Source: Seleniivibrio woodruffii (lineage in GTDB: Bacteria; Chrysiogenota; Deferribacteres; Deferribacterales; Geovibrionaceae). Taken from it: 64,000 bases of DNA. Positions 27,039 to 36,376 of the stretch are shown here, in pieces; the stretch's first letter is position 1, and every line of letters starts with the position of its first letter. The DNA lies in NCBI RefSeq assembly GCF_029267515.1, contig NZ_JAJUIS010000005.1:62001-126000 (forward strand), given 5' to 3'. The position numbers and the translations under genes are program-made. The notes under the pieces are model-generated. The model was not told where the DNA came from, made no database searches, and saw only the letters and a list, made by a program, of their open reading frames with translations.

Positions 27039-28697
27039 TCAGGAAATTTTCTTGACTCTGAAATATGCTTCTATGCCGCCTGTTATGTTATATGCCTCGA
27101 AACCAAGGTTTCTGAGGCTGCGCACGGCAAGATAGCCCCTGAATCCGACAGCACAATATACATAAACAGGACGGCTTCTGTCAATTTTATCCGTATTATT
27201 TCTCACATCGTTAACAAAAATATGCTGCGAACCTTCGATGGCGTAAGCCTTGTGTTCCGGCGCTGAGCGCACGTCGAGAAGCTGTAGTTTTTCGCCATTT
27301 TTTATTTTTTCATAGACAAATTCGGGGGTAACCGTGAAACCGGTATGCCGCAGAGTGTTCGATGCGACAAATCCGGCTATGTTCAGGTTGTCCTTTGCAG
27401 AAGCGAAGGGGGGTGCGTAGCAGAATTCAAGGTGTTCGAGGTCATATACCGTAAGTCCGGCATAGATGGCAACAGCCGCCTCGTCCGCCCTCTTCTCCGT
27501 GCCGCCGGCACCGCAGGCGGAAAGCCCCAGCAGTCTGCCGGTTTTTTTATCGTAAATGGTCATCATGAATATATACCCGTGTCCGGGGTAGTATGAGGAG
27601 GTGTTAACATCCTCTGTATAAACGTATTCGGCATCGAATCCGGCTGCGAGAGCCTGTTCGAATGTAAGACCGGTCTGTGCCGTGACGAAACCGTTAAAGC
27701 CCACAACTGAGGATCCTATCACACCTTTGAATATCATGTTCCCGCCGGCCATGTTGCATCCGGCAGCCCTGCCCTCACGGTTTGCGGGACCCGCAAGAGG
27801 CATCAGGACTTTCTTGCCTGTGATGAGGTTTGTCTTCTCAACAACATCGCCTGCGGCATAGATATCCCTTACGTTGGTCTCCATGCGCTCATTGGTGAGT
27901 ATGCCGCCCCTCTCCCCGACAGCAACTCCTGCCGCCTCCGCAAGCTCCACAGACGGGCGAACCCCTGTGCAGAGAATGACCAGGTCGGTGTTGATTACTG
28001 TTCCGTCGGAAAGTTCAGCATGTATGCGGTCGCTCTGAGTCAGTTTCTTAACGTATTTCTTTATTATAACGTCGCAGCCGTCGGATATCATCTTTTCGCG
28101 AAGGTTCATGGCTATGATGCGCGGAAGATTGGGCATAATCTCGTCCAGTGCCTCCACAACAACGGGCTTGATCCCGCAGTGGAGCATAGCCTCAGCAGTT
28201 TCTATTCCTATGAAGCCGCCGCCTATGATGAGCGCGCTCTCAGGTTTTTTCGTCTCTATCCACTCTTTAACGCCGTCCGCATCGTCAACAGTGCGCATAG
28301 TGAAATAAGGCACGGTATCTATACCCTCTATTTTCGGAATGAAGGTCTTTGCGCCTGTGGCTATGAGCAGTTTGTCATAAGGGGTCTCAACCTGCCCTTT
28401 CTCTGTGGCAAAAAGCACCGTCTTTTTCACAGGGTCTATAGAAAGAGCCTCTGTGCGGGTCATTACGTTTGCGTTGAACCTGTCGCCGAACGTTTTTTTG
28501 GTATGCAGAAGTATGCTGTTTCTGGAGGCGATGGTGCCACCTGTGTAGTAAGGCAGACCGCAGTTTGCGAATGAAATATATTTTCCTTTTTCTGCCATTG
28601 TGATTGAGACGTCCTCGCTGGTGCGCCTCGCTTTTGCGGCCGCTGTCGCGCCTGCGGCGACCCCCCCGATGATAACTATCTTAGTGTTCATATCCAA
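27039..28697 (-). CDS. CoA-disulfide reductase/NADH-polysulfide reductase-type flavoprotein with C-terminal rhodanese
   Basis: A 552-residue fusion. Residues 1-445 form a pyridine nucleotide-disulfide oxidoreductase: FAD loop IIGGVAAGATAAAKARR, redox Cys in SFANCGLPYYTGG, NAD loop GGGFIGIETAEAM and the second FAD motif IYAAGDVVE. Residues 460-552 form a rhodanese domain with LLDVRSAPEH and Cys in VYVYCAVGFRG. This domain order matches Npsr of Shewanella loihica and CoADR-Rhd of Bacillus, which reduce polysulfide or CoA persulfides with NADH. In this organism a role in sulfur reduction or sulfane detoxification is likely. The start overlaps the mtaB stop by 17 bp; a second ATG two codons in is equally possible. 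Confidence 0.9.
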   Translation of the reverse strand: MDMNTKIVIIGGVAAGATAAAKARRTSEDVSITMAEKGKYISFANCGLPYYTGGTIASRNSILLHTKKTFGDRFNANVMTRTEALSIDPVKKTVLFATEKGQVETPYDKLLIATGAKTFIPKIEGIDTVPYFTMRTVDDADGVKEWIETKKPESALIIGGGFIGIETAEAMLHCGIKPVVVEALDEIMPNLPRIIAMNLREKMISDGCDVIIKKYVKKLTQSDRIHAELSDGTVINTDLVILCTGVRPSVELAEAAGVAVGERGGILTNERMETNVRDIYAAGDVVEKTNLITGKKVLMPLAGPANREGRAAGCNMAGGNMIFKGVIGSSVVGFNGFVTAQTGLTFEQALAAGFDAEYVYTEDVNTSSYYPGHGYIFMMTIYDKKTGRLLGLSACGAGGTEKRADEAAVAIYAGLTVYDLEHLEFCYAPPFASAKDNLNIAGFVASNTLRHTGFTVTPEFVYEKIKNGEKLQLLDVRSAPEHKAYAIEGSQHIFVNDVRNNTDKIDRSRPVYVYCAVGFRGYLAVRSLRNLGFEAYNITGGIEAYFRVKKIS

Positions 28698-29955
28698 TAA
28701 TCTCCGCTTTCAGTGTATTGTCGTTTCCGACACCTGTTATTAATACATCCAAAAGCTGATTCTGTTCAACCCCATTTGGGAATATGACCGTAAAAAAGTT
28801 GTCGGTAAGCCCTGTGTTGTCGTTTTGAGTGAGAACTTTCAGGCGTTTGCCCACCATGCGCTCTGCGGATGCGCGTTTCATCTCTTTCGCTATGTCGCGG
28901 AGTTCCTTCGCTCTGGCAGATTTTGTCTTTGCGTCCAGCTTGCCTTCCATAAGGCTTGCCTCTGTTCCGGAGCGGTCGGAGTAGCTGAAAACATGTATGT
29001 GGTCGATGCCAGCCATTCGCACAGTATTTACGGTTTCACGGAAATTTTCGTCAGTTTCCGAAGGGAAACCTACGATTATGTCCGCACCGATGGTGCAGTC
29101 CGGCACAAGTTTTTTCAGCATCCGAACCTTTTCAATATACTCATGGGCGGTATAGTGCCGTCTCATCTTTTTCAAAACATCTGTGGAACCGCTTTGAAGC
29201 GGAATGTGATAGTGGCGGCATATCCTGTCCTGATTCTCCGCCAGAAGAGAAACCATCCCGTCAGTAAGCTCGTTAAGCTCAATGGAGGTGAGTCTTATAC
29301 GGAAACCGTCCATTTCATTAAGGAGGCGCTTAATAAGACTGCCGAGATTAACTCCCTCTTCAAGATCCAGCCCGTATTTGCCTACGTGGATACCTACGGG
29401 GACTATCTCTTTGTGTCCGCTTTCCACAAGATGCCGCACCTCATTCACGACTGAATCCATCCCGCGGCTGGAGGGTTTCCCGCGCAAAGAAGGGATTATG
29501 CAGTAGGCACAGAAGCTGTCACATCCGTCCTGAATTTTCACGAACGCACGGGTACGGGTTATCATTTTAGGATTTTCCGCCAGAACAAACTCATGCGGTT
29601 CCGAAATACTGCGCAGAAAATCTGAATTTTCAGAAATATACCGCAAAATGTCCATTTTTCCTGAGTTTGTGACCACTATATCAGCGCCTATATCCTTGAG
29701 TTTCTCTTTATCTTTCTCCGCTGCACAGCCTGTTGCGGCAATAACTACCGACGGATTGTCTTTTTTCAGTTTTTTTATAAGATTGCGGAATTTTTTCTCT
29801 GCGTTCTCTGTCACAGCGCAGCTGTTCAAGACCACCAGTTCCGCCTCATCGATATTGGTAACAGGAGTAAATCCGTGTTTTTCTGCATTATTCACAATAT
29901 TTTCACTTTCCACTTGATTTACTTTGCATCCAAAGGTATAGATATATATATTCAT
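28681..29955 (-). CDS. mtaB: tRNA t6A37 methylthiotransferase
   Basis: A 424-residue radical SAM enzyme of the MiaB superfamily. The N-terminal UPF0004 domain has FGCKVNQVESENI and two further Cys (NSCAVTENA, TGCAAEKD) for the auxiliary cluster. The radical SAM motif is CDSFCAYCIIPSLRGK. A TRAM-like C-terminal region follows. The start GCKVNQ rather than GCQMN favours MtaB over MiaB or RimO. It adds a methylthio group to t6A37 of tRNAs. A strong hairpin lies 35 bp upstream of its start. Confidence 0.92.
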   Translation of the reverse strand: MNIYIYTFGCKVNQVESENIVNNAEKHGFTPVTNIDEAELVVLNSCAVTENAEKKFRNLIKKLKKDNPSVVIAATGCAAEKDKEKLKDIGADIVVTNSGKMDILRYISENSDFLRSISEPHEFVLAENPKMITRTRAFVKIQDGCDSFCAYCIIPSLRGKPSSRGMDSVVNEVRHLVESGHKEIVPVGIHVGKYGLDLEEGVNLGSLIKRLLNEMDGFRIRLTSIELNELTDGMVSLLAENQDRICRHYHIPLQSGSTDVLKKMRRHYTAHEYIEKVRMLKKLVPDCTIGADIIVGFPSETDENFRETVNTVRMAGIDHIHVFSYSDRSGTEASLMEGKLDAKTKSARAKELRDIAKEMKRASAERMVGKRLKVLTQNDNTGLTDNFFTVIFPNGVEQNQLLDVLITGVGNDNTLKAEIIGYEH

Positions 29956-29989
29956 TATTCAGGTGTATTCCCCTGTAGGTTTTAGATAT

Positions 29990-30028
29990 AAAAAAGCACT
30001 TTCGGCAGGTTTGCGGAAGTGCTTTTTT
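29990..30028. terminator. Bidirectional terminator-like hairpin in a divergent gap
   Basis: AAAAAAGCACTT at 29990-30001 and AAGTGCTTTTTT at 30017-30028 form a perfect 12-bp stem with a 15-base loop and T-runs on both strands. It lies between the divergent mtaB and FliL-like genes, where no 3' end is expected, so it may act as an attenuator or insulator. Confidence 0.7.
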
Positions 30029-30102
30029 CATTATGAGCAATATATCTGTTTTCATTCAAATGTATAGTGTTATATTGTAAAAAAACTTGCCCGGAGTTTT
30101 TT

Positions 30103-30561
30103 ATGAAAAAATTTCTTCAGTTTGTTATTTTTTTATTATTCGTAGTTTTAATTGCGTTTCTTGTTTATATGTTTCGGGGTAATCTGTCGTTCAGTATCGC
30201 AAACGTCGGCTCAAAGAAAAACGCTTTCGAAGACTATACGGTTAGCACAAATTTCAGAAACGGCATCTTCCGCGTCGAAATCAACGATCTTGTAACCAGC
30301 ACAGGTTCAGGCGGGAAACAGTATTACAGATACGACCTGTCATTTGAAACATATGACAAAAAGAGCGCAAAAGCCATCCAGAACAGAAAGGACGAAGTCG
30401 CCGTTATCATCAACTCTGTCATGACAGCACTTGCGCCGGAAGAGCTTGACACTGAAGCGGAACGGATGAGAGCGAAACAGCTCATCGCCGTTAAAATTGA
30501 GGAATATTACCCGGATATCAAAATTAAAGATTTGTATTTTACAAATTATGTATATAATTAA
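30103..30561 (+). CDS. FliL-like membrane protein
   Basis: A 152-residue protein starting MKKFLQFVIFLLFV, chosen because GGAG precedes this ATG by 8 bases. There is one N-terminal membrane helix (about residues 4-26). The rest resembles the periplasmic stomatin-like FliL domain: a YYRYDLSFETYDKKSAKAI strand, the long helix with KDEVAVIINSVMTALAPEEL, and a final IKIKDLYFTNYVYN strand that matches the VKDVYFTEFV end of FliL. FliL supports the flagellar motor. No other flagellar gene is in the window, so this could be a paralogue with another partner. Confidence 0.55.
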   Translation: MKKFLQFVIFLLFVVLIAFLVYMFRGNLSFSIANVGSKKNAFEDYTVSTNFRNGIFRVEINDLVTSTGSGGKQYYRYDLSFETYDKKSAKAIQNRKDEVAVIINSVMTALAPEELDTEAERMRAKQLIAVKIEEYYPDIKIKDLYFTNYVYN

Positions 30562-30681
30562 GATATTCATGCAAAGAATTATCTTTTAACACATTCTAAA
30601 ATACACTATCAACGCAGGACTGTTACAAAGCCTTGGCGGTGTGTCTTTTTTTGCGTTTAAAGGTAAGGCAGAGAGAAGGTT

Positions 30682-33261
30682 ATGTGTAATTCGCAGGCAA
30701 TTAAAAAATACTATCAGGAAACGTGGGAAAATATAAAAAAGAACCGCTTTTCCTACTCCACATCATGGCAGCTAAGCCAGAGACTGACGGAACTTGCAGA
30801 TGAGATAGTCATAAAGACCTGTCAGTCTGCCGGGGAGACGGACGGAATAGCCGTTCTTGCCCTCGGCGGATATGCCAGAGAACAGATGGCTCCGTTTTCC
30901 GACATCGACATCCTTATCCTCCACAAAGGGCGGATGAACAAGAACTATGAGCGGTTCATCAGCGAGTTCACAACTTTTATGTGGGACATCGGCGTCAACC
31001 CCGGTATCCAGGTTAAAGAGCTTAAAGAGGTCACAAAAGCGGCACTTGAAGACGAAGTTGTGCGCACCTCTTTCATAGACAACCGATTTCTTTTCGGCGC
31101 GCGGAAAGTTTACGAGGCGTTCCTCAAAATTATCAACGAAAAAGTCATGGAAAAGGGCAAACACGAGTTCCTTCTCATGAAAATAGACGGAGTACGCAAC
31201 AGAAACAGCAAGTTCCGTGACTCCATCTTCCGCCTCCAGCCCAATATCAAAGAGGGCAACGGCGGGATGCGCGACATAAACACGATCTACTGGATATGCA
31301 AGATACTCTACAAGACAAAAAGCCTCCACGAAACTGTTAAGCACAACATCCTCACCCACGGCGAATATGAAAAACTCATCGAAAATGCCGAATTCCTTTT
31401 CCGTGTACGCAACGAACTGCACTATTACCACAATCGCAAATACGACGTTATGAGCCTTGAAGCACAGATGGAAATAGCAAAAAATCTCGGCTATACAGCC
31501 ACGTCCAGCGTTCAGAGCGTAGAGATTTTCATGCGCGACTACTACATAATGGCGAAAACCACAGCGGAAATAACCCAGAAGGTGATCAACCGCACTCTGG
31601 CTGAACTTTCGCACAAGTGGTTCCAGAAGAAGGTGTTCTCGCTCCGCCTGTCCGACGGCTTCGTACAGTATGCGAATACCCTGACTGTTGAAAGCAAAAA
31701 TATATTTGACGAGAACCCCAGAAAGCTCATATCCGTGTTCACATATGCGGCTAACAAGGGGCTGAAACTGGCTGATTCCACCATTGATCTTATAAAAGAG
31801 AAAACGTACCTCGTTGACGCCGAATTTACACAGAAATACGGCGCAGTTTTCCTTAAAGCCATCTCATCATTTCCGGATTCCAGCCGTATCGTATCAAACA
31901 TGGCGAAATGCGGTGTTTTGCAGGCTATCATCCCCGAATTTGAATATATCATCTGCCGCGCGCAGTTCGACTATTACCATCACTATACAGTTGACGAGCA
32001 CACCTATCTCGCACTCAGCTATCTGGACAAGCTCACAGGCAGCCTGCCGCCCCACCTTGAAAGGTATCAGGAGGCGTTCAACAGGCTTAAACGCAAAGAC
32101 CTGCTGGCACTCTCTGTCCTTCTCCACGACATAGGCAAAGGACAGGGAAAAAACCACAGCATAGTCGGTTCCCAGATGGCGCGCTCGATATGCAAATTCC
32201 TCGGCATGGGGCTTGAGGACACGGACACTGTTTGCAGCATGGTGGAACATCACCTTCTTATGAGCCATATCGCCCAACGGAGAGATCTGCACAGCATTGA
32301 CGTTATAAACCACTTCATAAGCTACGTTAACAACCAGCAGGAGTTGGACATCCTCTTCCTGCTCACCTATGCCGACATGAATGCGGTGGGCGGCGCAGCT
32401 TTCAACGAGTGGAAAAACAGCCTGCTTAAAGAACTGCACGAAAAGGCGGAACAGGCTCTGAACAACGAAGACCTCGTTCAGGAATACAACGCAGTGGTTA
32501 AACTGCGGCGGGAAAAACTGGAAGAGCGCTGCAAGCTCACGCCTGAAATATATGAGGCTTCAAAGACCCTTGACGACGAATTTATCTACGGCAACAAAGC
32601 AGGACAGATAATCAGCTATCTTTCCATGGCGCTGAAAATAAATGAGAAGAATCCCATCATCGTGGAAGTGGACACCAGAAAGGAACTTGACACCATGCAG
32701 ATACTCGTCTGCACCTATGACCACGTCGGGCTTCTGCGCAAAATATGCGGCGCTCTGGCATCGCTGGGCTACAACATCAAATGGGCACAGATATACACCA
32801 TGAACAACGACATAACCATCGACAACATCCTGGTGGACAACCCTTTTGCAGGGTCTAAAATACCTGACAACAAAAAGGAACTGCTTATAAACCGCATAAT
32901 CGGCACCATCAACGGAGAAACGGATATTGAAAAGCTGATCGAGCGCTCTTCAAGCTCCATTCTGTCGCAGCCGAAACTCATGAGCAAAAAAGAGAAAATC
33001 ACATTCGACAATGAAGTTTCTTCGCAGTACACTGTAATAGATATATACGCACAGGACAGACTGGGACTGCTTTACAGCATTCTGGGAGTGTTTAACCGCA
33101 TGGGAATCAGCGTTGACAAGGCAAAAATATCAACCGACGTTGACCGTGTTGTGGACTCTTTCTATCTTACAGATACCGAAGGAAGAAAAATTACTGATTC
33201 CGCCATCCTCGAAGATATTAAAAAGGAGCTTTTAAAAGAAATTGAAAGCCGCAGTGTTTAA
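30682..33261 (+). CDS. glnD: Bifunctional PII uridylyltransferase/uridylyl-removing enzyme
   Basis: An 859-residue protein with the full GlnD layout. The nucleotidyltransferase motif GGYAREQMAPFSDIDILIL carries the DxD metal site. The HD domain has LLHDIGKGQGKNHSIVG (about residues 480-500), and two C-terminal ACT domains follow (LVCTYDHVGLLRKICGALA and IDIYAQDRLGLLYSILGVF). It senses glutamine and modifies PII. The PII and ammonium-transport genes are not in the window. The 120-bp leader before it shows no recognisable element. It overlaps the next kinase by 20 bp. Confidence 0.96.
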   Translation: MCNSQAIKKYYQETWENIKKNRFSYSTSWQLSQRLTELADEIVIKTCQSAGETDGIAVLALGGYAREQMAPFSDIDILILHKGRMNKNYERFISEFTTFMWDIGVNPGIQVKELKEVTKAALEDEVVRTSFIDNRFLFGARKVYEAFLKIINEKVMEKGKHEFLLMKIDGVRNRNSKFRDSIFRLQPNIKEGNGGMRDINTIYWICKILYKTKSLHETVKHNILTHGEYEKLIENAEFLFRVRNELHYYHNRKYDVMSLEAQMEIAKNLGYTATSSVQSVEIFMRDYYIMAKTTAEITQKVINRTLAELSHKWFQKKVFSLRLSDGFVQYANTLTVESKNIFDENPRKLISVFTYAANKGLKLADSTIDLIKEKTYLVDAEFTQKYGAVFLKAISSFPDSSRIVSNMAKCGVLQAIIPEFEYIICRAQFDYYHHYTVDEHTYLALSYLDKLTGSLPPHLERYQEAFNRLKRKDLLALSVLLHDIGKGQGKNHSIVGSQMARSICKFLGMGLEDTDTVCSMVEHHLLMSHIAQRRDLHSIDVINHFISYVNNQQELDILFLLTYADMNAVGGAAFNEWKNSLLKELHEKAEQALNNEDLVQEYNAVVKLRREKLEERCKLTPEIYEASKTLDDEFIYGNKAGQIISYLSMALKINEKNPIIVEVDTRKELDTMQILVCTYDHVGLLRKICGALASLGYNIKWAQIYTMNNDITIDNILVDNPFAGSKIPDNKKELLINRIIGTINGETDIEKLIERSSSSILSQPKLMSKKEKITFDNEVSSQYTVIDIYAQDRLGLLYSILGVFNRMGISVDKAKISTDVDRVVDSFYLTDTEGRKITDSAILEDIKKELLKEIESRSV

Positions 33262-34681
33262 GAGGCTAAGCAATTTTAAGGAGCTGGACGCAGAGCTTGA
33301 AACCTGCTTCCGTATCACAGACGACCTTGACGAAGCCGACATAGTCGTTACGGATAATACGGAATTTATCAAAGAGAACAAGCTGAATATAATAATATCC
33401 GAAAACGTGCCGGAAAACCATGTAAGCATTAACCCAAACACCCCAACAGCTTATATGCTGGAAGACATTAAGCTGGTCATCAAAACGTATTCCATTTCGC
33501 CCCGTATCGACCGCATCAGTTTTCTTCAGGAACAGAACGCACTCCTTTCCGAAGCGAACAAAGGTCTTGTGGAGCTTTATAACCTGATAGACAATAAAAA
33601 TCACCAGATAGAGTTTCTGAAAACCAAACTGGAAAATATAATTAATTCTGCCGGCGAAAGCATTGTCGAGCTGAATGAAGACCTGCTTATAACCTATGCG
33701 AATCAGAAATTCGCCGATACCACAGGTTACGACAGACAGGGCGCAGTTGGAAAGGATTTCATTTCACTGATACACGCGCAGGACACAGACAGCTTCAAAG
33801 ATACTCTTAACCTCGTGGCAACAGAAAAGACCGCCAACCTCCAGATGCGGCTTAGAGCTGAAAACGGAGCATATATCACCGTTAACGCTTACGCCACGAT
33901 GGTCACCAACTCTATCCCCCACTACGAGATAATCTTTGAAGATATCAGCAAAAAACTGCTTATTGAACAGCATATGAAGAAACTGGAAGAAAAAGCCATC
34001 GTTGCCGGATTTTCCAGACACCTTTCACACAATATACTGAACGCCCTCACCGTTGCAGCCGGGTTTCTGCGGAAGATACGCTCCGAGTCCGATGTTAACG
34101 AACAGCAGGCGCAGAAATGGAGCGTTGTTGAGCACAAGTGCAGACTGATAGAAGAAATCGTCACAGGCTACAACGACTATACGAACGCAATATCCATGCG
34201 TCTGGACGAAAATTTTGACGTGGCGGGCTTTCTTAGGTCAGTTATTGAAGAGGTGCGGGACAAGACCTTTTCAAAGAACTTCTCCGCATTCCTCTATAAC
34301 TTCCTCGACCAGTACACAATGACAACAGAGTTTAAAGATAATAAAGAATTTTCTATGCAGGGCAGCCGTATGTTTCTCAAAATGGCGGTATGCTATATAA
34401 TTAAGGATTCAATACGCTTCTTCGACGAATATGTGCCGCTCCGCTTCAAAATCACAACAGAAGAGCTTAAAGATAAACTCATCATAGAAATACGCCTGCA
34501 CGACGTAGACGTTGATACGGCAATCATAAACACCATGCTCCAGCCTTGGAATCATCAGGTGCTTTCGCAGAGTTTTGACTACTGGGGAATCGTGATTTCA
34601 AACGTTATCGTGGAAAAACACGGCGGAGCCATGCACCTTCGCAAGGACTCCGCCGGTCTGAGTTTTATCATCGAATTCTGA
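33242..34681 (+). CDS. PAS-domain sensor histidine kinase
   Basis: A 479-residue soluble kinase. Residues 1-90 may be a degenerate receiver-like domain (DEADIVVTDNTEFI), followed by a coiled coil, a PAS domain (about 130-245: ELNEDLLITYANQKFADTTGYD), an H-box FSRHLSHNILNALTVAAGFL, and a weak ATPase domain ending with GIVISNVIVEKHGGAMHL. The N-box and G-boxes are poorly conserved: the usual DxGxG is LHDVDVD. ATP binding may therefore be altered. Its start overlaps the end of glnD by 20 bp, so the two are coupled; a nitrogen-related role is inference. Confidence 0.78.
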   Translation: MKAAVFKRLSNFKELDAELETCFRITDDLDEADIVVTDNTEFIKENKLNIIISENVPENHVSINPNTPTAYMLEDIKLVIKTYSISPRIDRISFLQEQNALLSEANKGLVELYNLIDNKNHQIEFLKTKLENIINSAGESIVELNEDLLITYANQKFADTTGYDRQGAVGKDFISLIHAQDTDSFKDTLNLVATEKTANLQMRLRAENGAYITVNAYATMVTNSIPHYEIIFEDISKKLLIEQHMKKLEEKAIVAGFSRHLSHNILNALTVAAGFLRKIRSESDVNEQQAQKWSVVEHKCRLIEEIVTGYNDYTNAISMRLDENFDVAGFLRSVIEEVRDKTFSKNFSAFLYNFLDQYTMTTEFKDNKEFSMQGSRMFLKMAVCYIIKDSIRFFDEYVPLRFKITTEELKDKLIIEIRLHDVDVDTAIINTMLQPWNHQVLSQSFDYWGIVISNVIVEKHGGAMHLRKDSAGLSFIIEF

Positions 34682-34703
34682 AAAAGCGCGCCGTAATAAC
34701 CTT

Positions 34704-34740
34704 TCTCTGCGAGGAGGCTTTAAAACGACGCGGTAATCTC
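34704..34740. repeat. Repeat family R1, single arm in reverse orientation
   Basis: CTCTGCGAGGAG through CGACGCGGTAATCTC is the reverse complement of the R1 left arm. It fills the gap between the convergent PAS kinase and terC genes. A matching second arm was not found. Confidence 0.5.
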
Positions 34741-34741
34741 A

Positions 34742-35491
34742 TTAATCTTTACTGACAGCAGGAGCACGCAGCAGCACACTCTTCTGGTGCTTTTTGCGAA
34801 CTTTCGTATTAAGCGCCTCAACAATGATTGAGAAGGTTATCGCAAAATACAGGTAGCCTTTGGGAATATGGAAATGAAGACCCTCGCCAACAAGGCTCAT
34901 ACCGATGAGCATCAGGAAGCTGAGAGCCAGCATCTTGAACGTTGGGTGCCCTTCGATGAAATCTGCTATGTATTTGCTGGTGAACATCATGACAGCAACG
35001 GATATTATTATCACCGCAACCATCATGGAAACGAATTTCACCATACCGACGGCAGTTATCACTGAATCTACGGAGAAAACAAGGTCTAGCATAAGAATTT
35101 GAATAACTATCCCCGTTATGTTTGCTGAGAGCTTAACCTCTTTCTCTTCATGTCCGCCGTCTTCGACGGAGTGGTGTATCTCCATCGTGCTTTTCGCCAG
35201 AAGGAACAGACCGCCCACGACAAGGATGATATCCTTCCATGATATCGCTTTTTCAAAAGCTGTGAACACGGGTTCAGTGAGTCCGATTACCCAAGAGATA
35301 CCCATTACAAGCAGGATACGCATGACCATAGCAAGGGTAAGTCCCAGCTTGCGCACTTTTTCTCTTTTTTCTTCAGGGAGTTTGTTTGTCAGAACGCTGA
35401 TAAAGATGATGTTGTCGATACCCAGAACGATTTCAAGCAGCAGAAGCACCGCAAAAGCAAACCATTGGGACGGATCGGCAAGCCATTCCAT
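34742..35491 (-). CDS. TerC-family integral membrane protein
   Basis: A 249-residue membrane protein with about seven helices. The family acidic motifs are present: EIVLGIDNIIFISVL in helix 1 and LDLVFSVDSVITAVGM in the middle. TerC/Alx/YceF-type proteins export Mn2+ or load metals onto exoenzymes at the membrane; tellurite resistance named the family. It is a single-gene unit. I looked upstream for a yybP-ykoY manganese riboswitch, which often precedes such genes, and saw none in the 120 bp available. Confidence 0.9.
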   Translation of the reverse strand: MEWLADPSQWFAFAVLLLLEIVLGIDNIIFISVLTNKLPEEKREKVRKLGLTLAMVMRILLVMGISWVIGLTEPVFTAFEKAISWKDIILVVGGLFLLAKSTMEIHHSVEDGGHEEKEVKLSANITGIVIQILMLDLVFSVDSVITAVGMVKFVSMMVAVIIISVAVMMFTSKYIADFIEGHPTFKMLALSFLMLIGMSLVGEGLHFHIPKGYLYFAITFSIIVEALNTKVRKKHQKSVLLRAPAVSKD

Positions 35492-35610
35492 ATATTTTTC
35501 ACCTCAGTGTAATTTGCGCGGATTATATATTATCGCGCGTCAAAATGATAGCGGAACTAAGAAATTTTTTTACAGGAAAAGTTCAGAAAACAAGGTACAA
35601 AATTAATATA

Positions 35611-36291
35611 TTAGCACTCTTCTTTATCTTCATATTCAGGGAGTGATATTTTTGGAAAGCCAGATGGTAATTCTTCTGCTATAGCTTGAACGCCTGTCAC
35701 GATAGCAACTATTTCACGTATTCTATCGACAAAAGGTTTTGCATCACGTCCCAATTTACCTAACACAATACTCGCATCACCAACTAAGCCATAAAATCTA
35801 TCTAAGTCAGACATTTTTTTGTGTAATTCGCTCTGAAGTCTTTCAAGTTTAACAAGCAATCTTCTTTTATGGTCTTCAGTTAACCCTCCTGATTCTCTAA
35901 TAAAATCACGCAAATCGTTAATTTTTACTTGCAAATCAGATAATTGCTCGTCTGAAAACTCAAAAATGGCATCTTTACTAATAAAAGGATAGTTTGCAGA
36001 TATCTGATCCAAGTGATATTGATTTTTTTCTTTTATGAATTTTTCATGGAATGCACTAAAGAGCTGGGTAAAAGCCTGCTTATTGGTACACTGGAAGTAA
36101 TCCATATCTCTTTCTGAAATAAACCTAAATTTGGTATTCTGTAGTATAAATCTGATTACAGCTGCGCTTTCAGCACATTTATCTCTTCCAAAATCATTAC
36201 TATTGGCATTTTTTAATGCTTGAAGAATTACTCTATCAATTGCCAAAATTGGACTTTTCTCATATATCTCCTGAAAATCATCACCAAACAT
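35611..36291 (-). CDS. Uncharacterised AT-rich orphan protein
   Basis: A 226-residue protein with no family I recognise. The start at MFGDDFQEIYEK is chosen for its GGTGAGGTG ribosome site. The protein looks all-helical; residues 120-180 are a charged amphipathic stretch (RRLLVKLERLQSELHKKMSDL) and a more hydrophobic helix follows (RIREIVAIVTGVQAIA). Base composition is clearly more AT-rich than neighbouring genes, with rare-type codons (ATA, TTA, AGA). It sits beside a toxin-antitoxin pair, so it is probably part of a small acquired island; a defence role is possible but unsupported. Confidence 0.7.
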   Translation of the reverse strand: MFGDDFQEIYEKSPILAIDRVILQALKNANSNDFGRDKCAESAAVIRFILQNTKFRFISERDMDYFQCTNKQAFTQLFSAFHEKFIKEKNQYHLDQISANYPFISKDAIFEFSDEQLSDLQVKINDLRDFIRESGGLTEDHKRRLLVKLERLQSELHKKMSDLDRFYGLVGDASIVLGKLGRDAKPFVDRIREIVAIVTGVQAIAEELPSGFPKISLPEYEDKEEC

Positions 36292-36376
36292 AAACACCTC
36301 ACCCAATAGACAAACTATCAAATTATTAACATTTATGCAACTGTCTATATCTATTCACACTATTTTGAATAATAAA

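Noticed and set aside
30562-30681. Structured RNA before glnD
   Set aside because: A short CGCA..TGCG pairing is present, but no convincing stem system or known nitrogen-related motif could be built.
35492-35610. yybP-ykoY manganese riboswitch before terC
   Set aside because: No match to the conserved loop sequences; the region is a plain AT-rich leader.
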